Shown here: piece after piece, positions 1 through 7,849 of the stretch | How the letters are laid out: each line of letters starts with the position of its first letter | Numbering within the stretch: position 1 is the stretch's first letter | Assembly: GCA_009704065.1 (NCBI GenBank) | Contig: WLEX01000003.1 | Coordinates: forward strand, 1-22,040 | Direction: 5' to 3' | Source: Actinomycetota bacterium | Lineage (GTDB): Bacteria; Actinomycetota; Acidimicrobiia; Acidimicrobiales; Ilumatobacteraceae | DNA length: 22,040 bases | Made by a program: the position numbers and the translations under genes | The notes under the pieces: model-generated | The model's input: the letters and a program-made list of their open reading frames with translations, nothing else | What the model was told of the DNA's origin: nothing | The model's database searches: none

Positions 1-321
1 CACTGGCTTGCCATTGGCAATTGCTGTTGCGATTAGTTCACGAGCTGGTTCGATGCCACCAATAACTTCGACAATGAGGTCGACAGTGGGATCTTTCACC
101 ACAGACTCGGCATCGCGAGTAACCACGCCGTCGGGCAGTTGCACTTCGCGGTCACGGCTCACATTACGCACAGCAACTCGGGCTATTTGCAGGCGCACAC
201 CTGTGCGCGCCTCGATCACATCGGCCTGGCGTTCGACGAGCTGAATAAATGCAGCGCCGACATTGCCGCACCCGAGGACTCCGATGCGCACGATTGATGA
301 GGACTGAGGGGCGGAAGCCAT
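1..321 (-). CDS. hom: Homoserine dehydrogenase, N-terminal 107 residues (cut by window edge)
   Basis: Homoserine dehydrogenase reduces aspartate-4-semialdehyde to homoserine with NAD(P)H, the branch point towards threonine and methionine. The visible part starts MASAPQSSS, followed by the Rossmann dinucleotide motif GVLGCGNVGAAF (about residues 14-25) and then DLIVEVIGGIEPA, the conserved strand-turn of this family in which the cofactor domain ends. The reading frame is open to the window edge, so the catalytic domain and any ACT domain lie outside. The ATG at 321 has no clear Shine-Dalgarno; a TAGGCT hexamer lies 9 nt upstream. It is downstream of lysA and a small zinc-ribbon gene on the same strand, matching the argS-lysA-hom order known from actinobacteria such as Mycobacterium. 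Confidence 0.93.
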   Translation of the reverse strand, partial: MASAPQSSSIVRIGVLGCGNVGAAFIQLVERQADVIEARTGVRLQIARVAVRNVSRDREVQLPDGVVTRDAESVVKDPTVDLIVEVIGGIEPARELIATAIANGKPV

Positions 322-384
322 AGGGGTATCAGCCTATTGGGCTAGCCGTGGCGCGCGGGGCTGTATTACCGATATGGCGCGTAA

Positions 385-585
385 TTACCAGCTATCAGAA
401 TCGCCATTTTCGCCGTAGTCACCGTCGGAATCGATGAGGTCGTCGCCATTGAGGCCATCGAAGACATCGTCACCAGCCGCATCGCGCATCTCATTAAAAG
501 TGATTCCACACTCGGTACACCGCTGGTCGGCGCCAAAACCTACGACTGGTCCTTCGCACTCGGGGCACAATTCAAAATCACTCAT
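385..585 (-). CDS. Small zinc-ribbon protein with acidic tail, function unknown
   Basis: A 66-residue protein. Residues 7-26 form a zinc ribbon with two CxxC knuckles (C7/C10 in LCPECEG and C23/C26 in RCTECGI). The rest, from about residue 39, is a low-complexity Asp/Gly/Asn tail ending DSDSW. I chose the ATG at 585 because an AAAGAGG Shine-Dalgarno sits just upstream; an in-frame upstream start would add seven residues (MRRKEVV) and place this Shine-Dalgarno inside the gene. It lies 53 nt after lysA and 63 nt before hom on the same strand, so it is probably co-transcribed. Zinc ribbons with acidic tails can bind nucleic acids or proteins, but nothing here fixes a role, and I do not recognise a named family. 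Confidence 0.75.
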   Translation of the reverse strand: MSDFELCPECEGPVVGFGADQRCTECGITFNEMRDAAGDDVFDGLNGDDLIDSDGDYGENGDSDSW

Positions 586-638
586 CACTACCTCTTTCCT
601 TCTCACTCACCGTAGAAGAGAGGTGTAGCGACGTATGC

Positions 639-1910
639 CTAGACGTCGAGACGTACGAGATCGTCGAAAGTCTCGCGACGACTGACCAACCGGGCATTCC
701 CGTTGCGAACAAACACCACTGATGGTCTTGGAACCTTGTTGTAATTACTGGCCATGGAATATCCATATGCGCCAGTCACAGGGACAACAAGCAAGTCACC
801 CACAGTGATGTTTTCCGGAACTGCAGCGTCGAAAATCAGAATGTCGCCACTTTCGCAGTGCTTCCCCACGATACGTGCACGCCCGGAACGAGGAGCGTTT
901 GCCCGTTGTGGGTCGAAAGCTTCATACTCACTGCCGTACATCATGGGTCGTGGGTTATCACTCATGCCGCCGTCGACAGAAATGTAGGTACGGATACCGT
1001 CGATTGGTTTTACGGTGCCTACTTCGTACACCGTGATACCTGCAGCAGCCACAATGCTGCGACCTGGTTCTACAAACACTTCAGTAGTGGCAGGAAGCTG
1101 TGAAGTTGCGCGATGCAAAACACTCGCCCACTGTTCCATTGTTGGTGCAACTTCATTTGCCGTGTATGCAACACCCAGACCGCCGCCCAAAGTAATTGCT
1201 GGCAAATTGAGCGGAAGAAAGAATTCGACCATCACACGCCACGCATCTTCGAAATTGTCGACGGACAACACATTTGATCCGATATGGCAATGAATACCCG
1301 TTAAGTGAACAGCCGGAGACGAACGCGCATATTCAATGGCTCGCATCGCATCGCCATTGTTGAGATTAAAACCGAACTTTGAATCATCTTGTCCGGTTGC
1401 TACATATTCGTGGGTGTCAACATGTAAACCAGGAGTAATACGAAGTTGCACTTTCGGTGCAGGAAGCCCTTCGCTATGAAGTACTTCAATGCGTTGTAGT
1501 TCGTCGAAGCTGTCAACCACGATGTGGTGCAGGCCCTCACGCATTGCGGATTGCAACTCTTCAAGTGATTTGTTATTCCCGTGCATGACACAGCGATTGG
1601 CAGGAACCCCGGCATTGCGCACGACAAAAAGTTCGCCACCTGTTGCTACATCGAGCAACAAGCCTTCCTCGTGCGCAAGTTGGGCCATTGCTGTATTGAT
1701 AAAGGCCTTGGTGGCGTAAATCACTCGATCAGGACCAAATGCACGGACTGCAGACTGGCAACTCGTACGAATGTGTTCTTCGTCGTAAACAAATGTTGGC
1801 GTTCCAAATTGTTCAGCGATTGCAGCGACCGATACTCCACCGATCGAAAGATTTCCGGCAGAGCTGATGTCAGCAGTCTGCGGTAACAAGTGAGTATTGA
1901 TGGCGCTCAC
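639..1910 (-). CDS. lysA: Diaminopimelate decarboxylase
   Basis: LysA removes CO2 from meso-diaminopimelate to give L-lysine, the last step of the DAP pathway. It is a PLP fold-type III enzyme of 423 residues, the normal length. The PLP lysine is K68 in VIYATKAF. Further family motifs are HCHIGSN (207-213), the phosphate-binding GGGLG (242-246), EPGRS (281-285), the active-site Cys352 in CESGD, and AYGYSMASNYN (381-391), which supplies the tyrosine contacting PLP. The start is GTG at 1910, overlapping the argS stop as GTGA, so translation is probably coupled to argS. This argS-lysA pairing is the standard actinobacterial arrangement, with hom downstream. Confidence 0.97.
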   Translation of the reverse strand: MSAINTHLLPQTADISSAGNLSIGGVSVAAIAEQFGTPTFVYDEEHIRTSCQSAVRAFGPDRVIYATKAFINTAMAQLAHEEGLLLDVATGGELFVVRNAGVPANRCVMHGNNKSLEELQSAMREGLHHIVVDSFDELQRIEVLHSEGLPAPKVQLRITPGLHVDTHEYVATGQDDSKFGFNLNNGDAMRAIEYARSSPAVHLTGIHCHIGSNVLSVDNFEDAWRVMVEFFLPLNLPAITLGGGLGVAYTANEVAPTMEQWASVLHRATSQLPATTEVFVEPGRSIVAAAGITVYEVGTVKPIDGIRTYISVDGGMSDNPRPMMYGSEYEAFDPQRANAPRSGRARIVGKHCESGDILIFDAAVPENITVGDLLVVPVTGAYGYSMASNYNKVPRPSVVFVRNGNARLVSRRETFDDLVRLDV

Positions 1911-3640
1911 ATTTGCTCCGGTGCGCGAATGCCGAGCAATTGCAGGCCTTGTTCCATGACACGAGCAGTGGCATCAGCTAGTGCAAGACGTGAATCGCGA
2001 ATGGTGTCGGACTCTGCTTTCAGCACGGGGCAATGCTCGTAAAACGATGTGAAGTCGCTGGCCAAATCGAAGAGATAGGTGCAGAGCTTGTGTGGGCTCA
2101 AGGTGTCGATCATTTCCCAGACTGCAGCATCGAACCGCAAAATTCGAAGCGCAAGATTTCGTTCTTGTTGCTCCACTAACTGTGGCGTCACACCACGTAC
2201 CGATACACGGTCGACACTGGCACGACGGAAAATACTGCAGATACGCGCATGTGCATATTGCAGATACGGCGCTGTGTTGCCTTCGAACGACAACATACGA
2301 TCCCAATCGAACAAGTAGTCCTTCACGCGATCGGAACTGAGGTCGGAATACTTCACTGCGCCAATACCAATCATGTTGGCTACTGCAGTGCGCTCTTCCG
2401 TAGACATTGACGGGTTCTTCTCCGCTACTGCAGCCTCTGCACGTTCGATTGATTCGTCTAACAAAGCAGTGAGTTTCACAGTTTCCCCTGCGCGACTCTT
2501 GAGAATCTTGCGATCCGCACCAAGCACACTGCCAAAGGCAACATGATTCATGATGTAGCCCTCGGGCAACCAGCCCGCTTGACGTGCAACTGCTTCGACC
2601 ATTTGTAAGTGCTGTGCTTGAGGTGCACCCACCACGTACAACAACGACCGAGCACCAAGACGTTCAACACGATCGATAACGCACGCCAAGTCTGAGGTGG
2701 CGTAGTTGTACCCACCATCACCTTTACGAATAATGAGAGGCAGTGGTTCGTTATCGCGGTTGGTAAAGCCATCGGCGAACACCACCTCGGCACCATCGCT
2801 CTCTACCAAAATGCCAGCGGCGTCTAGTCGATCGACAACGGGCGCAAGCAGATCGTTGTACGCACTCTCTCCCATGAGATCATCGTCAGTCAACAACACA
2901 TCGAGTTGCGAATACACCTTGTTGAAATAGCGAGTGCTTTCTTGCACCAATGTGCGCCACATTCGCAAAGTGTCGGCGTCGCCGCCTTGCAGTAGAACAA
3001 CACGTTGGCGTGCACGTGTTTTGAACTCGTCAGATGCTTCGAACTTGGCGCGTGCCTGCTTGTAAAACCCATCGAGGTCACCCACACCCAATTCGTGTGC
3101 AGCATTTTCTTCACCGAGATCGATGAGGTGCTCGATCAGCATGCCGAACGGAGTGCCCCAATCGCCAATGTGATTTTCTTTAATTACGGTGTGACCAACA
3201 AAAGACAAGACCCGTACAAGCGCATCGCCAATAACGGTGGAACGCAAATGCCCAACATGCATTTCTTTGGCAACGTTCGGAGCGGAATAGTCGATCACCA
3301 CTGTGTGTGGGTCGGTCGATGCTCGCACACCAAGACGCTCATCCGCCATAGCAATTGCTACTTGTGTAGCCAGATATTCATTCGTGAACACCAAGTTGAT
3401 AAACCCGGGGCCAGCAATTTCGGTAGATGCCAATACATCGGAAACGTCTCCAGCAGCATCGAGCACTCGCTGGGCAACGTCGCGAGGAGTGGAACCGAGT
3501 GCTTTGGCAAGGGCCAATGCCCCATTTGCCTGTGCATCGGCACGGTCACTTGGTCGCACCACAGGGTCACAGGCATTGCCGGCTACGGCTGCGAAGGCTG
3601 GAGCAAGACGCGCAGCAATGGAAACAAATGGATCAGCCAT
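1907..3640 (-). CDS. argS: Arginyl-tRNA synthetase
   Basis: Class Ia aminoacyl-tRNA synthetase that charges tRNA-Arg; 577 residues, typical. The N-terminal tRNA-contacting domain (about 1-105) is followed by the HIGH signature as HVGHLR (128-133) within APNVAKEMHVGHLR. The KMSKS loop is degenerate, KILKSRAGETVKL around 378-390, as is common in ArgRS. The C-terminal DALR anticodon-binding domain fills roughly the last 120 residues and ends RAPEQM. The start is ATG at 3640, with no strong Shine-Dalgarno. It is the first gene of argS-lysA-zinc ribbon-hom and overlaps lysA by 4 nt. A tRNA-Arg gene lies 89 nt upstream, pointing the other way. Confidence 0.97.
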   Translation of the reverse strand: MADPFVSIAARLAPAFAAVAGNACDPVVRPSDRADAQANGALALAKALGSTPRDVAQRVLDAAGDVSDVLASTEIAGPGFINLVFTNEYLATQVAIAMADERLGVRASTDPHTVVIDYSAPNVAKEMHVGHLRSTVIGDALVRVLSFVGHTVIKENHIGDWGTPFGMLIEHLIDLGEENAAHELGVGDLDGFYKQARAKFEASDEFKTRARQRVVLLQGGDADTLRMWRTLVQESTRYFNKVYSQLDVLLTDDDLMGESAYNDLLAPVVDRLDAAGILVESDGAEVVFADGFTNRDNEPLPLIIRKGDGGYNYATSDLACVIDRVERLGARSLLYVVGAPQAQHLQMVEAVARQAGWLPEGYIMNHVAFGSVLGADRKILKSRAGETVKLTALLDESIERAEAAVAEKNPSMSTEERTAVANMIGIGAVKYSDLSSDRVKDYLFDWDRMLSFEGNTAPYLQYAHARICSIFRRASVDRVSVRGVTPQLVEQQERNLALRILRFDAAVWEMIDTLSPHKLCTYLFDLASDFTSFYEHCPVLKAESDTIRDSRLALADATARVMEQGLQLLGIRAPEQM

Positions 3641-3729
3641 GGTCTATCTATTCTGCCGTGCCCAATGCCTCGGACATGGTTCCATTATGAAGTGCCATAG
3701 ACTGACGCCAGCGTGATTCATCGCGTCAC

Positions 3730-3805
3730 GCTCACGTAGCTCAGCGGATAGAGCACTTGCCTCCGGAGCAAGGGGTCGCAGGTTCAATTCCTGCCGTGGG
3801 CGCCA
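3730..3805 (+). tRNA. tRNA-Arg (anticodon CCG)
   Basis: A 76-nt cloverleaf that can be folded by eye. Acceptor arm GCTCACG pairs with CGTGGGC (one G-T pair), followed by discriminator G and an encoded CCA. The D arm starts at GCTCAGCGGATAGAGC. The anticodon stem CTTGC/GCAAG encloses loop CTCCGGA, giving anticodon CCG (reads CGG, Arg). The T arm is GCAGG-TTCAATT-CCTGC. It is divergent from argS, whose product would charge it. Its 3' end is only 5 nt from the stop codon of the convergent DinB-like gene, and no terminator is visible between them. Confidence 0.97.
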
Positions 3806-3810
3806 CTTGG

Positions 3811-4380
3811 CTACGAAGTCATGCCTTCTAGCCCCACGAATGCGCGAGACAGTTCAATTTCGCCCATGTGCCGCATGCCGTGTTGATACAACCAGCACTC
3901 CACCCCGTCGAGAACCGTGATGCCCTCTGGGCCTGCTACTCGCGCCGAGAAAGTATTGGCGACTTGTGGGCCAAATGGACGAGTTACCACAACACGATCG
4001 AGGTCTTCCACCTTCAAGGTTGCGAGCCATGTTTCGATGCGCGCAAAAACTTTGTTCATGTAATCAATGAACGCCTCGTAGTTACCAATTTGCTGGATAT
4101 CCATTTCATCGACTGTTCTGTGCTTGCCATGGTCGCGCACCGCTGGTGCTATGGCATCGAGAATTTCGTCGTTGCACAAAAACATCTCGCCGGTGAGCAT
4201 CATCATGGAGGCATCAATCATGTTGACGTAATGGAAAAGAGAAAAAGCGATGGGCATTACTTTGGGCTTTTCGCGGTGATTGACCTGTTCCAATGTCATC
4301 GACGCGGTGGCATCTTCATACAACGAGAACAACGCACGAAAACGACGGCGTAATGAATCGAGAATGAGTTCGTTAGACAT
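3811..4380 (-). CDS. DinB/DUF664-like four-helix-bundle protein
   Basis: A 189-residue, largely helical protein that fits the DinB/YfiT-like putative metalloenzyme superfamily. Superfamily members include bacillithiol- or mycothiol-dependent transferases as well as many uncharacterised proteins. Candidate metal ligands sit in the usual pattern: H50 in SLFHYV at the end of the first helix, and H167/H171 in YQHGMRHMGE near the C-terminus. I chose the ATG at 4380 because AAAGGAG lies 5 nt upstream; a TTG start at 4398 would put that Shine-Dalgarno inside the gene. It is the last gene of YqeY -> thioesterase -> DinB-like, 47 nt after the thioesterase. The substrate is unknown; a thiol-transferase role would be a guess from the superfamily. 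Confidence 0.7.
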   Translation of the reverse strand: MSNELILDSLRRRFRALFSLYEDATASMTLEQVNHREKPKVMPIAFSLFHYVNMIDASMMMLTGEMFLCNDEILDAIAPAVRDHGKHRTVDEMDIQQIGNYEAFIDYMNKVFARIETWLATLKVEDLDRVVVTRPFGPQVANTFSARVAGPEGITVLDGVECWLYQHGMRHMGEIELSRAFVGLEGMTS

Positions 4381-4427
4381 GGAGTCTCCTTTGACCAACC
4401 CGGATGGGCTACTTGAATATTGTTGCC

Positions 4428-5057
4428 CTATTTTGAGGCTTGACGTGCATCAGAAACGAGTGCATTGAATTTTTTATCGTCTAAGAAAACAAAGACAGCC
4501 TTTGCCGATGCAGTGACTTGCCCTTCATGCAGGATTTCACCCGTCACTAAGAACTTGCGTTCAAGAATTTCATCAATACGTGCCTCGACCACCAGATCAG
4601 CATTTAGCGGAGTGGGGCGTTTATATGAGATATCAAGTGAACCCGTCACACAGTTGCGCCCTGTGAGATGGCGCGTCCGTCCCAATGCATCGTCGAGTAG
4701 AGCCGCCACAATTCCCCCGTGCACACAGGCTGGTGGACCTTGATACCCCTCATGAAATCGCACTGTTGCCGTAATGGAGTTTTCACCGTATGAATAGGTG
4801 ACAGGTGGTGCAATGGGGTTCATCGCACCACTCAATGGATTACGCGTATGACGCTCTGGCGATGGTTGACCAAGTCCCATCGTTCCTGCATCAATCATCA
4901 AGGAATTCAACTGTTCGGCCACCGCAGCCAACTGTTCATCATCCCGATTGGGTTCTACGTGGTAGACCGCTTTCAATGCGCTCCGCAATGCATCAACTGC
5001 ACGTTGCATGGTGTTGGAAAGCGGCGCAATGTCAGGCCCCAGATGTTTATCGGGCAT
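4428..5057 (-). CDS. PaaI-type hotdog thioesterase
   Basis: A 209-residue protein with a C-terminal hotdog domain (about 85-195) of the 4HBT/PaaI acyl-CoA thioesterase group, which hydrolyses acyl- or aryl-CoA esters in the cytoplasm. The signature helix GPPACVHGGIVAALLDDALG contains HGG (113-115) and the following Asp (122/123) expected at the active site. The strand SLDISYKRPTPLNADLVVEA is also typical. The N-terminal 80 residues are a helical extension not seen in minimal PaaI. The ATG at 5057 overlaps the YqeY stop by one base (TGATG), so it is translationally coupled. The acyl-CoA substrate cannot be told from sequence. Confidence 0.85.
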   Translation of the reverse strand: MPDKHLGPDIAPLSNTMQRAVDALRSALKAVYHVEPNRDDEQLAAVAEQLNSLMIDAGTMGLGQPSPERHTRNPLSGAMNPIAPPVTYSYGENSITATVRFHEGYQGPPACVHGGIVAALLDDALGRTRHLTGRNCVTGSLDISYKRPTPLNADLVVEARIDEILERKFLVTGEILHEGQVTASAKAVFVFLDDKKFNALVSDARQASK

Positions 5058-5518
5058 CAGCCAAGTGCTGCTTTCACCAGTGCAGCAATTTGTGAACCAT
5101 CAGCAGACGAACCAACACGTTCACGCACTGCCTTTACTACTAAGCCCATTGCCTTGCCACCTTCGTTGCCTGCAGCAGCAGCCTTTGCAACTTCTTCAGC
5201 CACAACTGCAGCAAGTTCATCGCTACTCATTGCTGCGGGTAAATACACACTAAGGATTTCGGCTTCAGCTTTTTCTTGCGCCGCAGCCTCGGTACGACCT
5301 GCTTCGGTATAAATCTCGGCAGACTCTAAACGCTTCTTGGTTTCTGCTTGCAATACCTTCATGACTTGATCGTCATCTAATGTCACTGCTTCATTACCGG
5401 CCACTTCGGCATTCATGATTGCCGACAACGCCATGCGCAACGTGGACTTAGCAAGATCATTGCCAGCTTTCATTGCAACAGTGAGATCGGCTTTGAGGGT
5501 GTCTTTAAGAGAAGTCAT
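5057..5518 (-). CDS. GatB/YqeY domain protein
   Basis: A 153-residue YqeY-family protein: two helical parts resembling the tRNA-binding tail domain of GatB, here stand-alone. The N-terminal TSLKDTLKADLTVAMKAGNDLAKSTLRMALSAI and the later EAEILSVYLPAAMSSDELAAVV and GKAMGLVVKAV are family hallmarks. The biochemical role of stand-alone YqeY proteins is not established; a link to tRNA-dependent amidation is only suggested by homology. The ATG at 5518 fits the usual N-terminus; a TTG nine bases upstream is less likely. No strong Shine-Dalgarno is seen. It is the first gene of the three-gene minus-strand operon. Confidence 0.88.
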   Translation of the reverse strand: MTSLKDTLKADLTVAMKAGNDLAKSTLRMALSAIMNAEVAGNEAVTLDDDQVMKVLQAETKKRLESAEIYTEAGRTEAAAQEKAEAEILSVYLPAAMSSDELAAVVAEEVAKAAAAGNEGGKAMGLVVKAVRERVGSSADGSQIAALVKAALG

Positions 5519-5568
5519 TGCCTGCAAGTCTGCCTGACCGATGCGCTTTTCCCCGACACCCTCGAAAC

Positions 5569-5600
5569 GAAAAAGGCCCGAGGCGTGAACCCCGGGCCTT
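5569..5600 (-). terminator. Rho-independent terminator after the copper oxidase gene
   Basis: On the minus strand, AAGGCCCGGGG and CCTCGGGCCTT flank the loop TTCACG. They form a GC-rich stem with one mismatch, followed by TTTTT. It starts 18 nt after the stop codon of the minus-strand copper protein gene (5619) and should separate that gene from the downstream YqeY operon. Confidence 0.85.
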
Positions 5601-5618
5601 CTCTCGCAAAGAGGGGAA

Positions 5619-6992
5619 CTACTTCACGATGACAGCAGTCACCATGTACTTCATACCTGTTGGTGTTTCTGCGTGGGTAAGGATGTGGCAATGCCACGCC
5701 CACACGCCTGGGTCGGTGGCGGTGTAGGCAACAGTCCATCGCTCACCAGGGGCAACTGCAATGGTGTCCGACATGTAAGGACTATCGAGCATCTTTCCGT
5801 CCTTTGCCACTACAACACCTGTTGGTTGATGCAAGTGCATTGGGTGAGTCATGAGACCTTCGTTGTAATAGTGAACAACGATAGTTTCACCAATTGCCAT
5901 CGTGTACGGAGCCGTTGCTGGGAATGACTTACCGTTCAATGACAGACCAATTGTTCCCGCGTCGTTCAGAACCATCACAATTTCTTGTTCTGCTTTTCCG
6001 TCTTTATCAGGAAGTTTGCTCCCAGCGGCCTTCATTGCAGCCGTCTTGTAATCACCGATAATGAATGCTCCAGCAAGCCCGTTTGGAATTTGCACTTGAG
6101 CATTGTGATGTGAGTGATACATACCGACAGCTGGTTCTTTGGCAGTCCATTCGTAGGTGAAAGTATCTCCTGGAAGAATGGGCTTTTGGGTATAGGGGTC
6201 TACGCCGTCCATTGCATTAGGCACGCGAATTCCGTGCAAGTGCAAAGAAGTTGACTCAGACAATTCGTTCTTCAAGATGAGGCGAATCTTGTCACCAACA
6301 TTTGCATGCATAGTTGGTCCGGGAATTTGGCCGTTATATGCCCATCCCTTCACAATCTTGCCGGGCTCTACTTCCCAGTCGATCACCTTCGCAACGATCG
6401 AGAACTCTTTGGCGCCATCAGCTGCAATCGTTGGCTTGAGTTCTTGCGCACCTAGACCTGCCGTCTTTGCAGGAAACTTCATGGCAACTTCTTCCATCAC
6501 CTTGTCCATTTCTGCATTGGTCATCACGGGCATCGTGGTCTCGGTAACCCCGGGAGTCGCATCAGTGCTTACTTTGAGAACTGCTTTCATTCCAGAATCT
6601 TGATGTCCAGGAATTTCACAAATGACGTTCACATCATCTGACACATTTCCCATGTCGAGTAATACATGCGCACCCGACGGAATGTCAGCAGTGCGCTTCG
6701 ACAAATCGGTTGCTGCAAAGTTATGCACAGCAGTTCCTGCATTGTGAATACTGAATACAACATTGCCTGGCGGCACTACTGATGGACTCATTGAGATAGT
6801 AAATTCGGTGAGTGTCACTTCAACAGTGGTAGCTGAAGCAGCACTGCCTGTTCCAGTGGTTGAGTCCTTTGCAACAGCCACTACACCGACTGCACCAATT
6901 GAAATAACCATTACGACGATCACCAACATCATGAGTGAGAAAAGAAAATTCCCGCTCTCAAAGAATTGGTTTCCAAGCCTTTTTTCAGACAT
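5619..6992 (-). CDS. Membrane-anchored cupredoxin-multicopper oxidase fusion (two-domain laccase-like)
   Basis: A 457-residue extracytoplasmic copper protein. One N-terminal membrane anchor (about 17-41) is followed by three parts. First is a cupredoxin domain (55-142) with a full type-1 copper site: H90, C125, H130, M135. Next is a linker (145-195), then a two-domain multicopper oxidase. The oxidase has HLH (251/253) and HSH (293/295) in its first domain, and HPMHLH (383/386/388) plus HCHILTH...M (434-447) in its second. All eight trinuclear-cluster histidines and a second type-1 site (H383, C435, H440, M447) are therefore present. This fits an O2-reducing laccase-type enzyme better than a nitrite reductase, which lacks the trinuclear cluster. 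The extra cupredoxin may relay electrons. GAAGGAG lies 9-10 nt before the ATG. It is monocistronic, with its own terminator. The substrate is unknown. Confidence 0.9.
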   Translation of the reverse strand: MSEKRLGNQFFESGNFLFSLMMLVIVVMVISIGAVGVVAVAKDSTTGTGSAASATTVEVTLTEFTISMSPSVVPPGNVVFSIHNAGTAVHNFAATDLSKRTADIPSGAHVLLDMGNVSDDVNVICEIPGHQDSGMKAVLKVSTDATPGVTETTMPVMTNAEMDKVMEEVAMKFPAKTAGLGAQELKPTIAADGAKEFSIVAKVIDWEVEPGKIVKGWAYNGQIPGPTMHANVGDKIRLILKNELSESTSLHLHGIRVPNAMDGVDPYTQKPILPGDTFTYEWTAKEPAVGMYHSHHNAQVQIPNGLAGAFIIGDYKTAAMKAAGSKLPDKDGKAEQEIVMVLNDAGTIGLSLNGKSFPATAPYTMAIGETIVVHYYNEGLMTHPMHLHQPTGVVVAKDGKMLDSPYMSDTIAVAPGERWTVAYTATDPGVWAWHCHILTHAETPTGMKYMVTAVIVK

Positions 6993-7175
6993 TCTTGTTC
7001 TTCTCCTTCGACACCTTTTTCGATGTCTGACTTCAAGGTATGCCCCGCACCTCTGTTAGGCATTCCAAAAGTGCCATGAAAAGTACAATTATTCCGTCAC
7101 ACGATTAGTTCTATTTACATAGTGGCAATAAGCACATTTGCTCTGAGTCGTGCAAAATAAGCATCATCTGCAAAC

Positions 7176-7844
7176 ATGTTCGGCGTGCCTAATGAAGATT
7201 TCTTTCCTGCCCCTCCTGTCGGAGGCGAACTTATTCACACTCGTCGCTACGAAATTCGTACCTACAAATTGAATGAAGACAAGTTTTTGTTGCGTGGAGT
7301 CATCTTCGATGAGAAGCCAGCCGGCTTGTATGTGAAGAGCGACCCCGAACCATTGTGGGTGCACCACATGGTTGTTGATCTAGAAGTTGCATTTCCGTCA
7401 TTAGAAATCGTGGGCGCCAATGTCGAATTCCACGAACGGCCACATACTCATTGCACCGACATCGTTCCGGCATACGACAAATTGGTTGGTCTTTCTATTG
7501 CCCGTGGTTTCAACGCAAAAGTGAAAGAACTATTTGGTGGCCCGCGAGGCTGCACACATATTGGTGCCATGTTGGCAGCCATGGCACCCGTTGCAATTCA
7601 GAGCACATGGTCAATGCGTATCGGCTCCCCTGCAGTCACCGAAGAAAACCGTCAGTCGATGACCAAAGAACAGCGTCGGCGCAGCTATGCCATGAACCTC
7701 AACACGTGCCACATGTGGGATGAAAATGGCCAGATGGTGTCTGAAATCGAACAAGGAATTCCTATTGAAGTTCCATTGTGGATTACCAAGCGATTCAAGA
7801 AACTCGGACTCGATGATTCCGAGTGGGAAAAGATGCGCGGCTAA
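7176..7844 (+). CDS. DUF2889 family protein
   Basis: A 222-residue soluble protein. The central RGFNAKVKELFGGPRGCTHIGAML (about 110-133), with the strictly patterned RGCTH (124-128), identifies the DUF2889 family. The family has no established activity; members often occur in aromatic or acyl-CoA catabolic neighbourhoods. Potential ligands include H63/H64, D68, C93, C126 and H128, but no catalytic claim is justified. It starts at ATG 7176; no Shine-Dalgarno is obvious in the AT-rich 183-nt gap that also serves the divergent copper protein gene. It is convergent with the DoxX-like gene, with 5 nt between stops. The acyl-CoA dehydrogenase 1 kb away is weak support for a catabolic context. Confidence 0.85.
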   Translation: MFGVPNEDFFPAPPVGGELIHTRRYEIRTYKLNEDKFLLRGVIFDEKPAGLYVKSDPEPLWVHHMVVDLEVAFPSLEIVGANVEFHERPHTHCTDIVPAYDKLVGLSIARGFNAKVKELFGGPRGCTHIGAMLAAMAPVAIQSTWSMRIGSPAVTEENRQSMTKEQRRRSYAMNLNTCHMWDENGQMVSEIEQGIPIEVPLWITKRFKKLGLDDSEWEKMRG

Positions 7845-7849
7845 TTCAG

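Noticed and set aside
8..244. Plus-strand open frame at the window start
   Set aside because: It is opposite the homoserine dehydrogenase nucleotide-binding domain and has no signal of its own.
3005..3700. Plus-strand open frame of 231 codons across the argS 5' half
   Set aside because: It is the reverse of the conserved ArgRS catalytic core and shows no domain of its own; argS motifs are intact on the other strand.
5619..6992. Copper nitrite reductase (NirK)
   Set aside because: NirK has its type-1 site in the first domain and a lone type-2 copper. Here the oxidase part has HxH pairs for a trinuclear cluster and its type-1 site in the last domain.
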